From NCBI RefSeq assembly GCF_024139115.2, contig NC_085140.1, forward strand, positions 21,103,035-21,167,034: a DNA stretch of 64,000 nt. The letters are read 5' to 3'. A model generated the notes under the pieces. The model was given only the letters and a program-made list of their open reading frames with translations, had not been told where the DNA came from and did not search any database. A program made the translations under genes and the position numbers. Positions 1 through 9,464 of this stretch are shown here, in pieces. Source of the stretch: Armigeres subalbatus (lineage: Eukaryota > Arthropoda > Insecta > Diptera > Culicidae). The stretch's first letter is position 1; every line of letters starts with the position of its first letter.

Positions 1-90
1 GCCAAGGTTCTTTGTGATGCACAGAATAGACTTGAAAATATCGGAGATAGTTAGTAGAACACCTTCACAAAAAAAAAATTAGATTCCCCT

Positions 91-173
91 ATACTACCGC
101 TAACCGCGAGTCAGACTTATCTGTATATAGATGCCCTATCCAGATAAGTCTGACTTGCGGTTAGCGGCAGTAT
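91..173. repeat. Fold-back inverted repeat, 33-bp arms
   Basis: Two arms (91-123 and 141-173) are reverse complements with 2 mismatches over 33 bases, separated by 17 bases. Transcription of either strand would give a long hairpin. No coding potential is seen. It may be a tiny MITE or the end of a larger fold-back element; no target duplication was identified. Confidence 0.75.
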
Positions 174-253
174 ACCGCTCAGTGGAGGGCTATTGACTGA
201 TACTTTTTCCAGCAGCTATAGCTCTCTATTAATTAAACGACAAGTATCTACAG

Positions 254-643
254 CAGTGTTGTAAAATGTCATTTGCATTCGTTTCTATAATTTTCCCAGA
301 ACTTTTTTCAGAAGTTAGTTATTGATTCTTGATGTATGGCGAACTTATAGTGCTTAAATGTGCCTACAACTTTGTCTAACAAGACATTGCTGTAAATATG
401 TAATCTGGGGCGTGGGAGGCAAAATGTCATTCAAATGACATTATGTCAAATGACACGTGACATTTTGGAGAGATTTCAACCTCCAGCCTTAGATGTTATA
501 TTTAGAGCAATGTACCCTTGAACAAAAATATAGCCCTACTCAAGCTTTATGAGTACATCTAAAATTATGACGTGAATTTTACTGCTGAAGAAAGTTATTA
601 ACAAATTAGTCAAATGACATGCAGATGACATTTTACAAGCCTG
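254..643. mobile_element. hAT-type MITE with perfect 8-bp target duplication
   Basis: Terminal inverted repeats at 254-278 and 619-643 match at 22 of 25 positions and share the core TTGTAAAATGTCAT. Both ends begin with CAG, as hAT elements often do. The flanks carry a perfect 8-bp direct repeat ATCTACAG at 246-253 and 644-651, the duplication length of hAT transposases. The 390-bp interior has no open frame and several TGACAT-type motifs. It is a non-autonomous element moved by a hAT transposase encoded elsewhere. Confidence 0.8.
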
Positions 644-651
644 ATCTACAG

Positions 652-1713
652 TACAAGATCAGCTCAGGGGGGGAGTAAGCCTGTCATCCACGAACAAATC
701 AAGCCTACCTAAGATGTATTATCCGGGCCTCGCCGCTTGGGAAAGGCGGGCCACCCTGGGCCACCCCGCTTGGCAAGTGTAACGTTTTTCGAACTGGAAT
801 CTTGTAGGATATTGGTTAACATACACTACTGCTGACTAACGAAAAAATTGTGGGATTGTTTATTTACATTTGCTTCATACTACATGCAGAGGAGGCGCGA
901 TGCACCGCATATTACCCCCCTGGATCAGCTACATCTATTTGGCGCATGCTTCCTACCCATCTCCCGTCTACAGCGAGGTTGTGTACACTAGCTGATATTC
1001 GCCTTACAAATCTCCTCGCACCGCCCAACATTGAGTCAGTCGTCCTGAGCTTCTTGCCTCCAAAACAATTCTTGATCCAATTCATGTCCTTCCAATAGAC
1101 GTTCCTACAACAAACTTTCCAGCACATGCGGTACGACCCCGATGCTCTGCCTAATTTTTTTTATGTATCGCTTCGATGGGTTGGAGGATACTCTAGTATT
1201 GTGTTTTCTTTGTGAGGGGTTCCCATATATCCAAAAGGTTATGGGCCCCTACGATTCTACTGCACATCTTCCATCTTTCGTCACTAGGGTATTGAATGCA
1301 ATCCCAGAAACTATCTAAGGCCAATGCATATTCCAAACAATGCAAACAGTCAAGCCGACTTCAACCGCCAGCGAACCCTTCTTCTCGGACTCGGCGATCA
1401 TATATTCCAAAAAAGTACTATACCTTTCCGAGAAAGACGTGAATATTATTTGATTCTTTAAGTCGTTTTTTCGAAAGAATCGATTCAAATTAGAATTGAA
1501 TTTAGTTCTAACATGAAATCTGTATTATCTAGCATTTCTAAAATATGAACTTTATCCCGGAACATTGAATAAAATCGTTTTTAAATAAAAAAATAATTTT
1601 TCTAAGGAAGCATAGAAAAATCCCGGGATCCCGGGATTTCCCGGGTTATACGAATAAGTTCATCCCGAATCCCGGGACAACGAAAATGGCCGGGAAATGG
1701 AAACTCTACTAAC
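652..1713. other. Unassigned repeat-like DNA
   Basis: No gene recognised. At 730-770 there is a GC-rich stretch with repeated GGGCCACC. At 1621-1700 there are several CCCGGGAT-type palindromic motifs. A 71-codon minus-strand frame (912-1127) matches no family I recognise. Bases 1704-1718 resemble RTE sequence over only 11 bases next to the LTR boundary. Confidence 0.4.
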
Positions 1714-1718
1714 ATTGT

Positions 1719-1892
1719 TGTGGGGTTTGAGTAAAGTGCCTTCAGCGTGTATAAATAGATTCACACATCAGTGTGTCAATCGGCGAGCAGCAAGCCATGA
1801 CTCTACCTCTTTCAGTCAGATCTCCGCGGCGTGCACACGCATCCACGGAGAGTTCCTGTCATAATTTCGTTCCGGCCATTTAGGGCTTCACA
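1719..1892 (+). repeat. 5' LTR, 174 bp
   Basis: This begins TGTGGGGTTTGAG and ends GGCTTCACA, giving TG...CA ends. It contains TATAAATAG at 1750-1758, which the 3' LTR has lost. Compared with the 3' LTR it has an extra 14-bp segment near position 1732 and about 10 substitutions. The length is at the short end for LTRs and typical of TRIM/LARD families. Confidence 0.75.
1750..1758 (+). promoter_or_regulatory. TATA box within 5' LTR
   Basis: TATAAATAG lies about 31 bases inside the LTR, a plausible TATA element for transcription starting in the LTR. The equivalent position in the 3' LTR reads GTTAATAG, so only the 5' copy keeps it. Confidence 0.5.
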
Positions 1893-1895
1893 TTT

Positions 1896-1910
1896 TGGCG
1901 ATCCTGCCAG
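1896..1910 (+). other. Primer binding site (tRNA-like complement)
   Basis: TGGCGATCCTGCCAG lies three bases after the 5' LTR. It begins TGG, the complement of a tRNA CCA end, and sits at the standard distance. TGGCGA starts are known in insect gypsy families primed by tRNA-Arg. The exact tRNA was not verified here. Confidence 0.65.
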
Positions 1911-2000
1911 TCTAATTGTTGTCTAAGAGTCTAATTTCATGAGGTGAGTAAAATTCAAGTGGTTAAAATGTGACAAGTGATACATTTCAGTTTGCAAAAA

Positions 2001-2500
2001 CACAAGACACGTCTCGAAGGCCGTCGGAAAATGGTTTGTGGTTTGCTAAATCACAAGACGCGTCACGAAGACCGTCGGAAAATAGTTTGTGGTTTGCTAA
2101 ACCACAAGACGCGTCTCGAAGACCGTCGGAAAATGGTTTGTGGTTTGCTAAATCACAAGAAGCGTCTCGAAGGCCGTCGGAAAATGGTTTGCTAAATCAC
2201 AAGACGCGTCTCGAAGACCATCGGAAAATAGTTTGTGGATTGCTAAATCACAAGACGCGTCTCGAAGAAGGTCGGAAAATGGTATGTGGTTTGCTAAGTC
2301 ACAAGACGCGTTTCGAAGGGCGGCGGAAAGTGGTTTGTGGGTTGCTAAATCACAAGACGCGTCACGAAGACCGTCGGAAAATGGTTTGTGGTTTGCTAAA
2401 TCACAAGACGCGTCTCGAAGACCGTCGGAAAATAATTTGTGGTTTGCTAAATCACACAACGCGTCTCGAAGACGTCGGAAAATGGTTTGTGGAGGTGCAT
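2001..2500 (+). repeat. 51-bp tandem repeat, about ten copies
   Basis: The unit starts CACAAGACGCGTCTCGAAG and ends GGTTTGTGGTTTGCTAAAT. Ten consecutive copies are seen; the fourth lacks 7 bases. Because 51 is a multiple of three, a 17-residue repeat (WFAKSQDASRRPSENGL) runs in frame until the 7-base deletion shifts it. Divergent extra copies lie at about 2515-2570 and 2980-3120. I see no evidence that this is translated. It is the first of two satellites inside the LTR element. Confidence 0.85.
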
Positions 2501-3645
2501 CTGAAAGACCACTGGAAAAATGGTTTGTGGTTTGAAGAACATCAAACCTCGCCGTGGAAGACCGTAATGGAACGTACACACGGTCAAGCAGTTTGACTAA
2601 CATTTACTCCACCTCTCGTTTATTCAAACATCCATCAAGTTTTACCAACAGCGGCACGAACAATCAATTTATTCGACCAACAATATCACTCACGAACAAC
2701 CGAAGCACCAACTTGAGCATCAACCATCAAAAAATGTATAGGGGTTTGTGCAACTTCACTACAAATGCTCAAACATGTTCGGCGAACCTTGACTCCACCT
2801 CGACAATTCAAACCAAAATCAAACCGTTTTAATTTTTTCCAACCGAGCCGCTAACTGTCAAATGGTTGTTCGCACAACTTCACACACGTTCAAACAAAGC
2901 AGCAACCGAAGCGTTTTCTTGGGATGGGAGTCAATGTTCGTCAAACTGCTTGACTGGTGTGTACGTTGCGTAAGAAATTGGATAGTGGTTTGCAAAATTA
3001 CAATGCTCGTCTGGAAGATCGGTGGAAATGGTTTGTGGTTTGGAAAACTATAAGGCGTGTCTGAAAGGTGACCGAAAATGCGTATGGAAGACTAACGGAA
3101 AATGGTTTGCGATCTAGGAAAAATCAAAGTCCAGCGAGCATTGATTTTGTTTAAAACATATTAAGATTTCATGAAGCCACTTGGTGGCGTACATGAGACT
3201 ACCATTTGAGCTATGATATAACAAAATCTGAGAGAAATGGAGAAATATTCTATGCTGTACTGTTCGAAGCTGTTCGGTAAGCCAAATATATTATCTAGAA
3301 ATTTATCTTGGAATGTACTGACTTAGTAGTAATAGCGGGATTACCTGAAGGAGCAGATATCTTGGAAATTGAAAAATTAATATGGTTGCCGAATTTTACA
3401 AAGCTATTCGGAAATTCGAATTTATTATGCGTAAGATTAGTTTAAAGTTATTGGCTAGCAGTACTACTAGATGCCAAATGGTAGTGTACTGCGAAACTAA
3501 AAATTGGTTTAAATGTACTAATTTGGATTGAATTTGGAATGGATTTGGATTGGCTTTGAATTGGATTTGTATTGGATCGGATTTTGGTTTGGATTTGCAT
3601 TAGAATTTAATTGGATTTGCATTAGAATTGGATTGGATTTGGATT
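2501..3645 (+). other. LTR-element interior between the two arrays
   Basis: This holds degenerate relatives of the 51-bp unit near 2515-2570 and 2980-3120, then AT-rich sequence without recognisable genes. From about 3520 the TTGGATT-rich motif of the following decamer array begins to appear in irregular form. Confidence 0.5.
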
Positions 3646-4950
3646 GGTTGGATTGGTTGGATTGGTTGGATTGGTTTGGATTGGTTGGATTGGATTTGGA
3701 TTGGTTTGGATTGGTTTGGATTGGTTTGGTTGGTTTGGATTGGTTTGGATTGGTTTGGTTGGTTTGGATTGGTTTGGATTGGTTTGGATTGGTTTGGATT
3801 GGTTTGGATTGGTTTGGATTGGTTTGGGTTGGTTTCGATTGGTTTGGTTGGTTTGGATTGGTTTGGTTGGTTTGGATTGGTTTGGATTGGTTTGGATTGG
3901 TTTGGATTGGTTTGGATTGGTTTGGATTGGTTTGGATTGGTTTGGATTGGTTTGGATTGGTTCGATTGGTTTGGATTGGTTCGGATTGGTTTGGATTGGT
4001 TTGGATTGGTTTGGATTGGTTTGGTTGGTTTGGATTGGTTTGGATTGGTTTGGATTGGTTTGGATTGGTTTGGATTGGTTTGGATTGGTTTGGATTGGTT
4101 TGGATTGGTTTGGATTGGTTTGGATTGGTTTGGATTGGTTTGGATTGGTTTGGATTGGTTTGGATTGGTTTGGATTGGTTTGGTTGGTTTCGATTGGTTT
4201 GGATTGGTTTGGATTGGTTTGGATTGGTTTGGATTGGTTTGGATTGGTTTGGATTGGTTTGGATTGGTTTGGATTGGTTTGGATTGGTTTGGATTGGTTT
4301 GGATTGGTTTGGATTGGTTTGGATTGGTTTGGATTGGTTTGGATTGGTTTGGATTGGTTTGGATTGGTTTGGTTGGTTTGGATTGGTTTGGATTGGTTTG
4401 GATTGGTTTGGGATTGGTTTGGATTGGTTTCGATTGGTTTGGATTGGTTTGGATTGGTTTGGATTGGTTTGGATTGGTTTGGATTGGTTTGGATTGGTTT
4501 GGATTGGTTTGGATTGGTTTGGATTGGTTTGGATTGGTTTGGATTGGTTTGGATTGGTTTGGATTGGTTTGGATTGGTTTGGATTGGTTTGGATTGGATT
4601 TGGATTGGTTTGGATTGGTTTGGATTGGTTTCGATTGGTTTGGATTGGTTTGGATTGGTTTGGATTGGTTTGGATTGGTTTGGATTGGATTTGGATTGGT
4701 TTGGATTGGTTTGGATTGGTTTAGATTGGTTTGGATTGGTTTGGATTGGATTTGGATTGGTTTGGATTGGTTTGGATTGGTTTGGATTGGTTTGAATTGG
4801 TTTGGATTGGTTTGGATTGGTTTGGATTGAATTTGGATTGAATTTGGATTGGTTTGGATTGGTTGGAATGGATTTGGAATGGATTTGGATTGGTTTGGAT
4901 TGGTTTGGAATGAATTTGCGTTGGATTTGATTTGGATTGAATTTGGATTA
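3646..4950 (+). repeat. Decamer satellite TTTGGATTGG, over 110 copies
   Basis: A near-perfect 10-bp unit is repeated for about 1.2 kb, with occasional 6-bp units (GGTTGG), 11-bp units (GGGATTGG) and C-for-G variants, and ragged GGATTTGGAAT edges. The unit is free of stops in all three forward frames and on the reverse strand. This produces 380-400-codon open frames reading IGLDWFGLVW forward and NPNQSKPIQT in reverse. These are repeat artefacts rather than genes. The array occupies the centre of the LTR element. Confidence 0.95.
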
Positions 4951-5362
4951 ACATGGATTTTCTCATCTTTATTATATTGTTTCTAAATCTTCTTAGTAAT
5001 GAAGTTCAACACCGCTTAGTTTGGATTGCATTTGGGTAAGATTTGGAAAGTTTTTTGGATTTAACTTGGATCATTGTATTTAACAAACAAAAGAAGGCCA
5101 TTGGCTTCGTAAATTTGTTGTACTCGAATCATCCAACGAAAGTATGTATTCGCGACTCACGGTTTGGGAACCCACACTCTGAATCATTGTTCTGGTAATA
5201 AAACCATGATGTTGAGTCAAGTTTATTTTGGTGTGCAGTTTTCAATTTAGTTGACCGATTGCTCAATTGCAATCAATGGTCCCCTTCGTTTCATTTAAAT
5301 AACCTAGGAGAAAGACAAGCATTGCATCGAATGCTAGAAGATTTTTTGCGTTTTTAATGAGT
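4951..5362 (+). other. 3' interior of the LTR element
   Basis: Unique-looking AT-rich DNA between the decamer array and the polypurine tract. No open frame of note. No retroviral-type protein motif was seen. Confidence 0.5.
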
Positions 5363-5374
5363 GAAGAAGGGAAA
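5363..5374 (+). other. Polypurine tract
   Basis: GAAGAAGGGAAA lies directly upstream of the 3' LTR, where plus-strand priming occurs in LTR retrotransposons. Its exact abutment to TGTGGGG supports the LTR boundary. Confidence 0.7.
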
Positions 5375-5534
5375 TGTGGGGTTTGAGCGTGTGTTAATAG
5401 ATTCACACATCAGTGTGTCAATCGGCGAGCAGCAAGCCATGACTTTTCCTCTTCCAGTCAGACCTCCGCGGCGTGCACACGCATCCACGGAGAGTCGCTG
5501 TCATAACTTCGTTCCGGCCATTTAGGGCTACACA
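5375..5534 (+). repeat. 3' LTR, 160 bp
   Basis: Direct copy of 1719-1892, lacking 14 bases after TGTGGGGTTTGAG and the TATA box. It ends GGGCTACACA. Roughly 10 differences over 160 aligned bases point to an old insertion, since LTRs are identical when an element inserts. Confidence 0.75.
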
Positions 5535-7573
5535 ATTGCTATCAACCGTTAGCAAGGATCCAAGGTAGACGAATTCCTCGACCACCTCGAAGGTATCCCT
5601 GTCTATCGTAACCTGCTTCCGAGGCGGGCCCTGTCGCGCTCGGTTCCGCCCTAAGCATGTACTTTGTCTTTGACGCATTCACCACCAGTCCAACTTTTGT
5701 TGCTTCACGTTTCAGGCGGATGTACAGCACTGCAAATGTTCGGCCGACAATGTCCATGTCATCCACGAAACAAATAAATTGACTGGATCTGTTGAAAATC
5801 GTACCCCGGCTGTTACACCCGGCTCTCCGCATGACACCTTCTAGCGCAATGTTCGTTGCTTTGATCAGTCTGGTAAGCTTCCCAGGGGCGCTGCTCTCGT
5901 CCATAATTTTGCATAGCTCTATGCGGTCTATACTGTCGTATGGCGCCTCGAAATCAACGAACAGATGGTGCGTTGGGACCTGGTATTCACGGAATTTTTG
6001 AAGGATTTGCCGTACAGTGAAGATCTGGTCTGTTGTCCAGCGGCCGTCAACGAAGCCAGCTTGATAGCTTCCCACGAACTCATTCACTAATGGTGACAGA
6101 CGATGGAAGATGATCTGGGATATCACTTTGTAGGCGGCATTAAGGATGGTGATCGCTCGAAAGTTCTCACACTCCAGCTTGTCGGCTTTCTTGTAGATGG
6201 GACATAAAACCCCTTCCTTCCACTCCTCCGGTAGCTGTTCAGTTTCCCAGATTTTGACTATCAGTTTGTGCAGGCAAGTGGCTAGCTTTTCCGGGCCCAT
6301 CTTGATGAACTCAGCTCCGATACCATCCTTACCAGCTGTTTTATTGGTCTTAACCTGTTGGATGGCATCCTTAACTTCCCTCAAGGTGGGGGCTGGTTGG
6401 CTTCTATCGTCCGCTGTCATGTCCTCCGCTGGCTTGACTTTCACTGCCTGTACTTTCAGCGCCATTCAAATGTTCCTCGTAGTGCTGCTTCCACCCCCTT
6501 TCACCTCATTCACCACACGTTTGTCCGTCAAGATGCTCCGATCCTTATCCCGGCACATTTCGGCTCGCGGCACGAAGCCTTTGCGGGGTGCGTTGAGCTT
6601 CTGATAGAACTTGCGTGTTTCTTGAGAACGGCACAGCTGTTCCATCTCCTCGCACTCCGCTTCTTCCAGGCGGCGTTTCTTCTCTCGAAAAAGGCGGGTC
6701 TACTGTCTCCGCTTCCGTTTATAACGTTGCACGTTCTGCCGGGTACCTTGCTGCAGTGTGACCGCCCGCGCTGCGTCCTTCTCCTCCATAATCTGTCTGC
6801 ACTCTTCGTCGAACCAATCGTTCCGTCGACTTCGTCCCATATATCCGACATTGTTCTCCGCTGCGTCGTTAATGGCTGCTTTGACTGTATTGCAGCAGTC
6901 CTCAAGAGGGGCCCCATCGAGCTCACCCTCTTCCGACAACGCTGCCTCGAGATGCTGCACGTATGCAATGGCGACATCAGGTTGCTTCAGTCGCTCTAGA
7001 TCGTACCGCGGAGGTCGTCGATACCGAACATTGTTGATGGCGGATAGTTTTGGGCGCAGTTTAACCATCACCAGATAGTGGTCAGAGTCGATGTTAGCGC
7101 CACGATATGTCCTGACGTCGATAATGTCGGAGAAGTGCCGTCCATCAATCAGAACGTGGTCGATTTGTGATTCTGTCTGCAGTGGTGATCTCCAGGTGAA
7201 CCGATACGGGAGGATGTGTAGGAAGTAGGTGCTGCGAATGGCCATATTTTTGGAGGCAGCGAAATCAATTAGTCGTAGGTCGTTTTCGTTCGTCAGCCGG
7301 TGAGCGCTGAACTTCCCAATAGTCGGTCTAAGCTCCTCCTCTTGGCCAACCTGAGCGTTCAAATCTCCTATGATAATTTTTACGTCGTGGCTTGGGCAGC
7401 TGTCGTACTCACGTTCCAGCTGCGCTTAGAATGCGTCCTTATCATCATCAGTGCTTCCGGAGTGTGGGCTATGGACGTTGATTTTGCTGAAGTTGAAGAA
7501 CCGGCCTTTGATCCTCAACCTGCACATTCTTTCATTGATCGGTCACCACCCGATCACGCGCCTTTGCATATCG
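5535..7573 (-). pseudogene. RTE-clade LINE copy A: endonuclease/reverse transcriptase, truncated at both ends
   Basis: RTE LINEs encode one protein with an apurinic-type endonuclease followed by reverse transcriptase, used for target-primed insertion. On the minus strand this copy shows the endonuclease part (7573 to about 6830, with IDHVLIDGRHFSDI and NIDSDHYLVM), then the RT (6465-5542, with EEWKEGVLCPIYKKADKLEC and DGRWTTDQIFTVRQIL). It aligns closely with copy D at 51.2-54.7 kb. Against copy D, its 5' part stops at 7573, its 3' third is missing beyond the LTR element, and 105 bases (35 codons) are deleted in frame at 5853. That deletion removes the GLRQGD region of the RT. The catalytic FADD is FVDD with a further 9-bp deletion just after it, and other frameshifts exist. 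It is inactive. Confidence 0.85.
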
Positions 7574-8975
7574 ATTTAATCTAATTAGTTGAATTACAAC
7601 GAAATTTTTTTTAGACTTAGACACACCTTGAATTTAGCTGTAAGCTTTAAACACGAATTACATCTATAAACCTTTTATACATATCCGCCCCTTTTTTTTA
7701 TACCATTGTTTCTCAATCCTATAAAACTCACTGAAGTTAATAAATCAATCTCTTTTACTCTCGAAACGCATACTAGTACAAGTCTATCAGTTCTATCACA
7801 GTTCTATCGCAGTTGCTCATCCGTCCAGTCGGTGATACAGTGCTGTCCAGGTCCGCTTTGCTCGCGAAAAAGAAAGTTAATTAAGGCCCAAATTACCGAA
7901 TCCAGTCATTGACAAGAAAACAGCCACGTGCTTGTACCACCCCCAGGAAAAAATCTGCACACTGAGGAGAAAATGCATTCCCCAGCTAAATCGGGGAAGC
8001 ACTCTTGTTTTAAAACTACATCAACATATAGTGGTGACTTCAATACATCCGTGGAATGCTTCATTTGGATGAATTTTGTAATATTATTTTAAAAACTGCC
8101 TTTTGCAGAAAATATTGCAAAGTTGAAAAAATATTTTTCTAGGAGGGGAAACCGTCGATTTACTCTCACGCTCTCTTATACTTTGCAGATACTCGAAAAT
8201 CATCGTTCAGTGTTGCGTGTTGATTTGTTCTATATGTTATGCTTGTTTTCTCGAATATGTACGTAAACATCAAGCAATAATCTATGCAAATTATGCTTTT
8301 CATGCTTAATATTGACACTAAATATTAGATGTGAGCTAGAACTGTAAAAACGCAAGCATTCATAAGCAACGCAGGTTATTTATTTTTTCATAATTCAAGT
8401 GTTGATAATGTAATGTAATGCTAAAATAATAATGTAATGCTAAAACGGCATCACTTTTCATGTACACAGAGAAGACCGATCATATGGTCATGTAAACAAT
8501 CCATTGAATCTGGACGAACATTTGAGAAGGTAGTCAACTGCATCATAATTTTACATTCATGTAAAATGCATGTAGGAAATTGTGTAATTAGGAGAAGGAT
8601 GCACAACAAATCAATCTCAGATGCATGTTTGAGGTTGTTTATGTGTATCACTATAATCTGTGCGCTGTACAGGTATTGAAAAGGACGTTAATATTTTGTG
8701 GAAATATATAGAGTTTGATACCTTTTGAAATGTTTGTGTACTTTGTACAAAATCAGATCTGAGCGAATGAGTAGGCTCTCCGCAAAAAAAAAGAAGCGAA
8801 CAGCAAGAAAAAGAAGTCGATTTGATGTATGACATTTGAACCTTAAACACATTTGTTCATGCATATTTGTAAATAACTGGTGACTTGATTGTGTGTTGGA
8901 TATCAACTGTTTGAGCGTAGTTGAAATGACTTTTTCTGTCCCTGAATAGAAATTTAACAGAAAAGAAGAAACGCA
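7574..8975. other. Unassigned AT-rich intergenic DNA
   Basis: Begins where copy A homology to RTE ends. A few frames of 60-80 codons (7706-7912, 8437-8679, 8617-8906) resemble no known family. A short TAATGTAATGCTAAAA duplication occurs at 8408-8445. I see no gene here. Confidence 0.5.
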
Positions 8976-8977
8976 TA

Positions 8978-9146
8978 CACACTTAACTCATTTCACCGTA
9001 TTCGGTAAATTTTACAGATTTTTTGTAATTTTTTCCATTGCTCAACTGTCAAAATCACCGAAAATCAGTTAAATTATTTACCGAACAGTTCTGCTGTTGA
9101 GATTTCGGTAAAATTTTACCGAACTCGGCGATTTATTTTAAGTGTG
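8978..9146. mobile_element. TA-flanked MITE, 169 bp
   Basis: Inverted ends begin CACACTTAA and share a TTCGGTAAA-type core over about 40 bases on each side. TA dinucleotides flank both ends (8976-8977 and 9147-9148), the duplication used by Tc1/mariner/pogo transposases. No coding sequence. The interior repeats ACCGAA/TTCGGT motifs. Confidence 0.7.
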
Positions 9147-9148
9147 TA

Positions 9149-9415
9149 ATGACAAATAATCACATGACTGTTTTGGCCAGAGGACGAAGCGTAAATGAGT
9201 TTTACAGGAATGTGTATTTTAAATCTTAGTCACAATTATTTCTAAGTTGTCGTTTTCAGTTTTGTACTCGCAATTTGCCTGCTGACATTATTTGGAAAAT
9301 GCCAGCAGTCATATTTGGGGGTTTGTTTCATATACAAAATTGTGCACATAAGCTTATTGACAAGCATAACATTTATGTGAAACAAGGATATTATAAACCA
9401 ACATTTTTCAAAAAA
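9149..9415. other. Unassigned spacer
   Basis: AT-rich sequence with a 60-codon frame of no recognised family. Nothing else seen. Confidence 0.4.
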
Positions 9416-9464
9416 ATGGTTTTCGTACGGCCGAGTTGCCGAATAATATGCAATTAATTGTAAT
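9416..9464. repeat. Boundary repeat, empty-site copy for the pogo insertion
   Basis: This segment (ATGGTTTTCGTACGGCCGAG at its start, GCAATTAATTGTAA at its end) recurs at 9976-10005 continuing at 14046, and inverted at 16129-16173. Here GCCGAATAATATGC is uninterrupted. In the second copy a pogo element sits at the TA, so this copy shows the pre-insertion state. Confidence 0.8.

Larger units (their letters stand above)
1719..5534 (+). mobile_element. Non-autonomous LTR retrotransposon (TRIM/LARD type) with satellite-filled interior
   Basis: Two direct LTRs (1719-1892 and 5375-5534) flank 3.48 kb. The LTRs start TGTGGGG and end CACA. They are about 94% identical over the aligned 160 bases, apart from a 14-bp segment missing in the 3' copy. 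A primer-binding-site-like sequence follows the 5' LTR and a purine tract precedes the 3' LTR, so all cis signals of an LTR retrotransposon are present. No gag, protease, reverse transcriptase or integrase is visible. The interior is occupied by two tandem arrays. The flanks ATTGT (1714-1718) and ATTGC (5535-5539) look like a slightly decayed 5-bp target duplication. On the right the element abuts an RTE LINE, which it probably interrupted. Confidence 0.75.

Noticed and set aside
1140..1718. Missing 3' third of RTE copy A on the far side of the LTR element
   Set aside because: Only about 11 bases beside the LTR resemble the expected RTE sequence, so continuity across the insertion is not supported.
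2001..2500. CRISPR-like regular repeat
   Set aside because: The units are contiguous tandem copies without unique spacers, in a eukaryotic genome.
3528..4966. 400-codon open frames in three forward frames and one reverse frame (WIGLDWFGLV-type repeats)
   Set aside because: A stop-free 10-bp unit keeps every frame open. There is no start context, non-repeat domain or coding bias, so it is treated as satellite.
7915..8010. Possible gag zinc-knuckle remnant (CLYHPQEKICTLRRKC)
   Set aside because: The cysteine and histidine spacing does not match known insect gag motifs, and the frame is short with an upstream stop.
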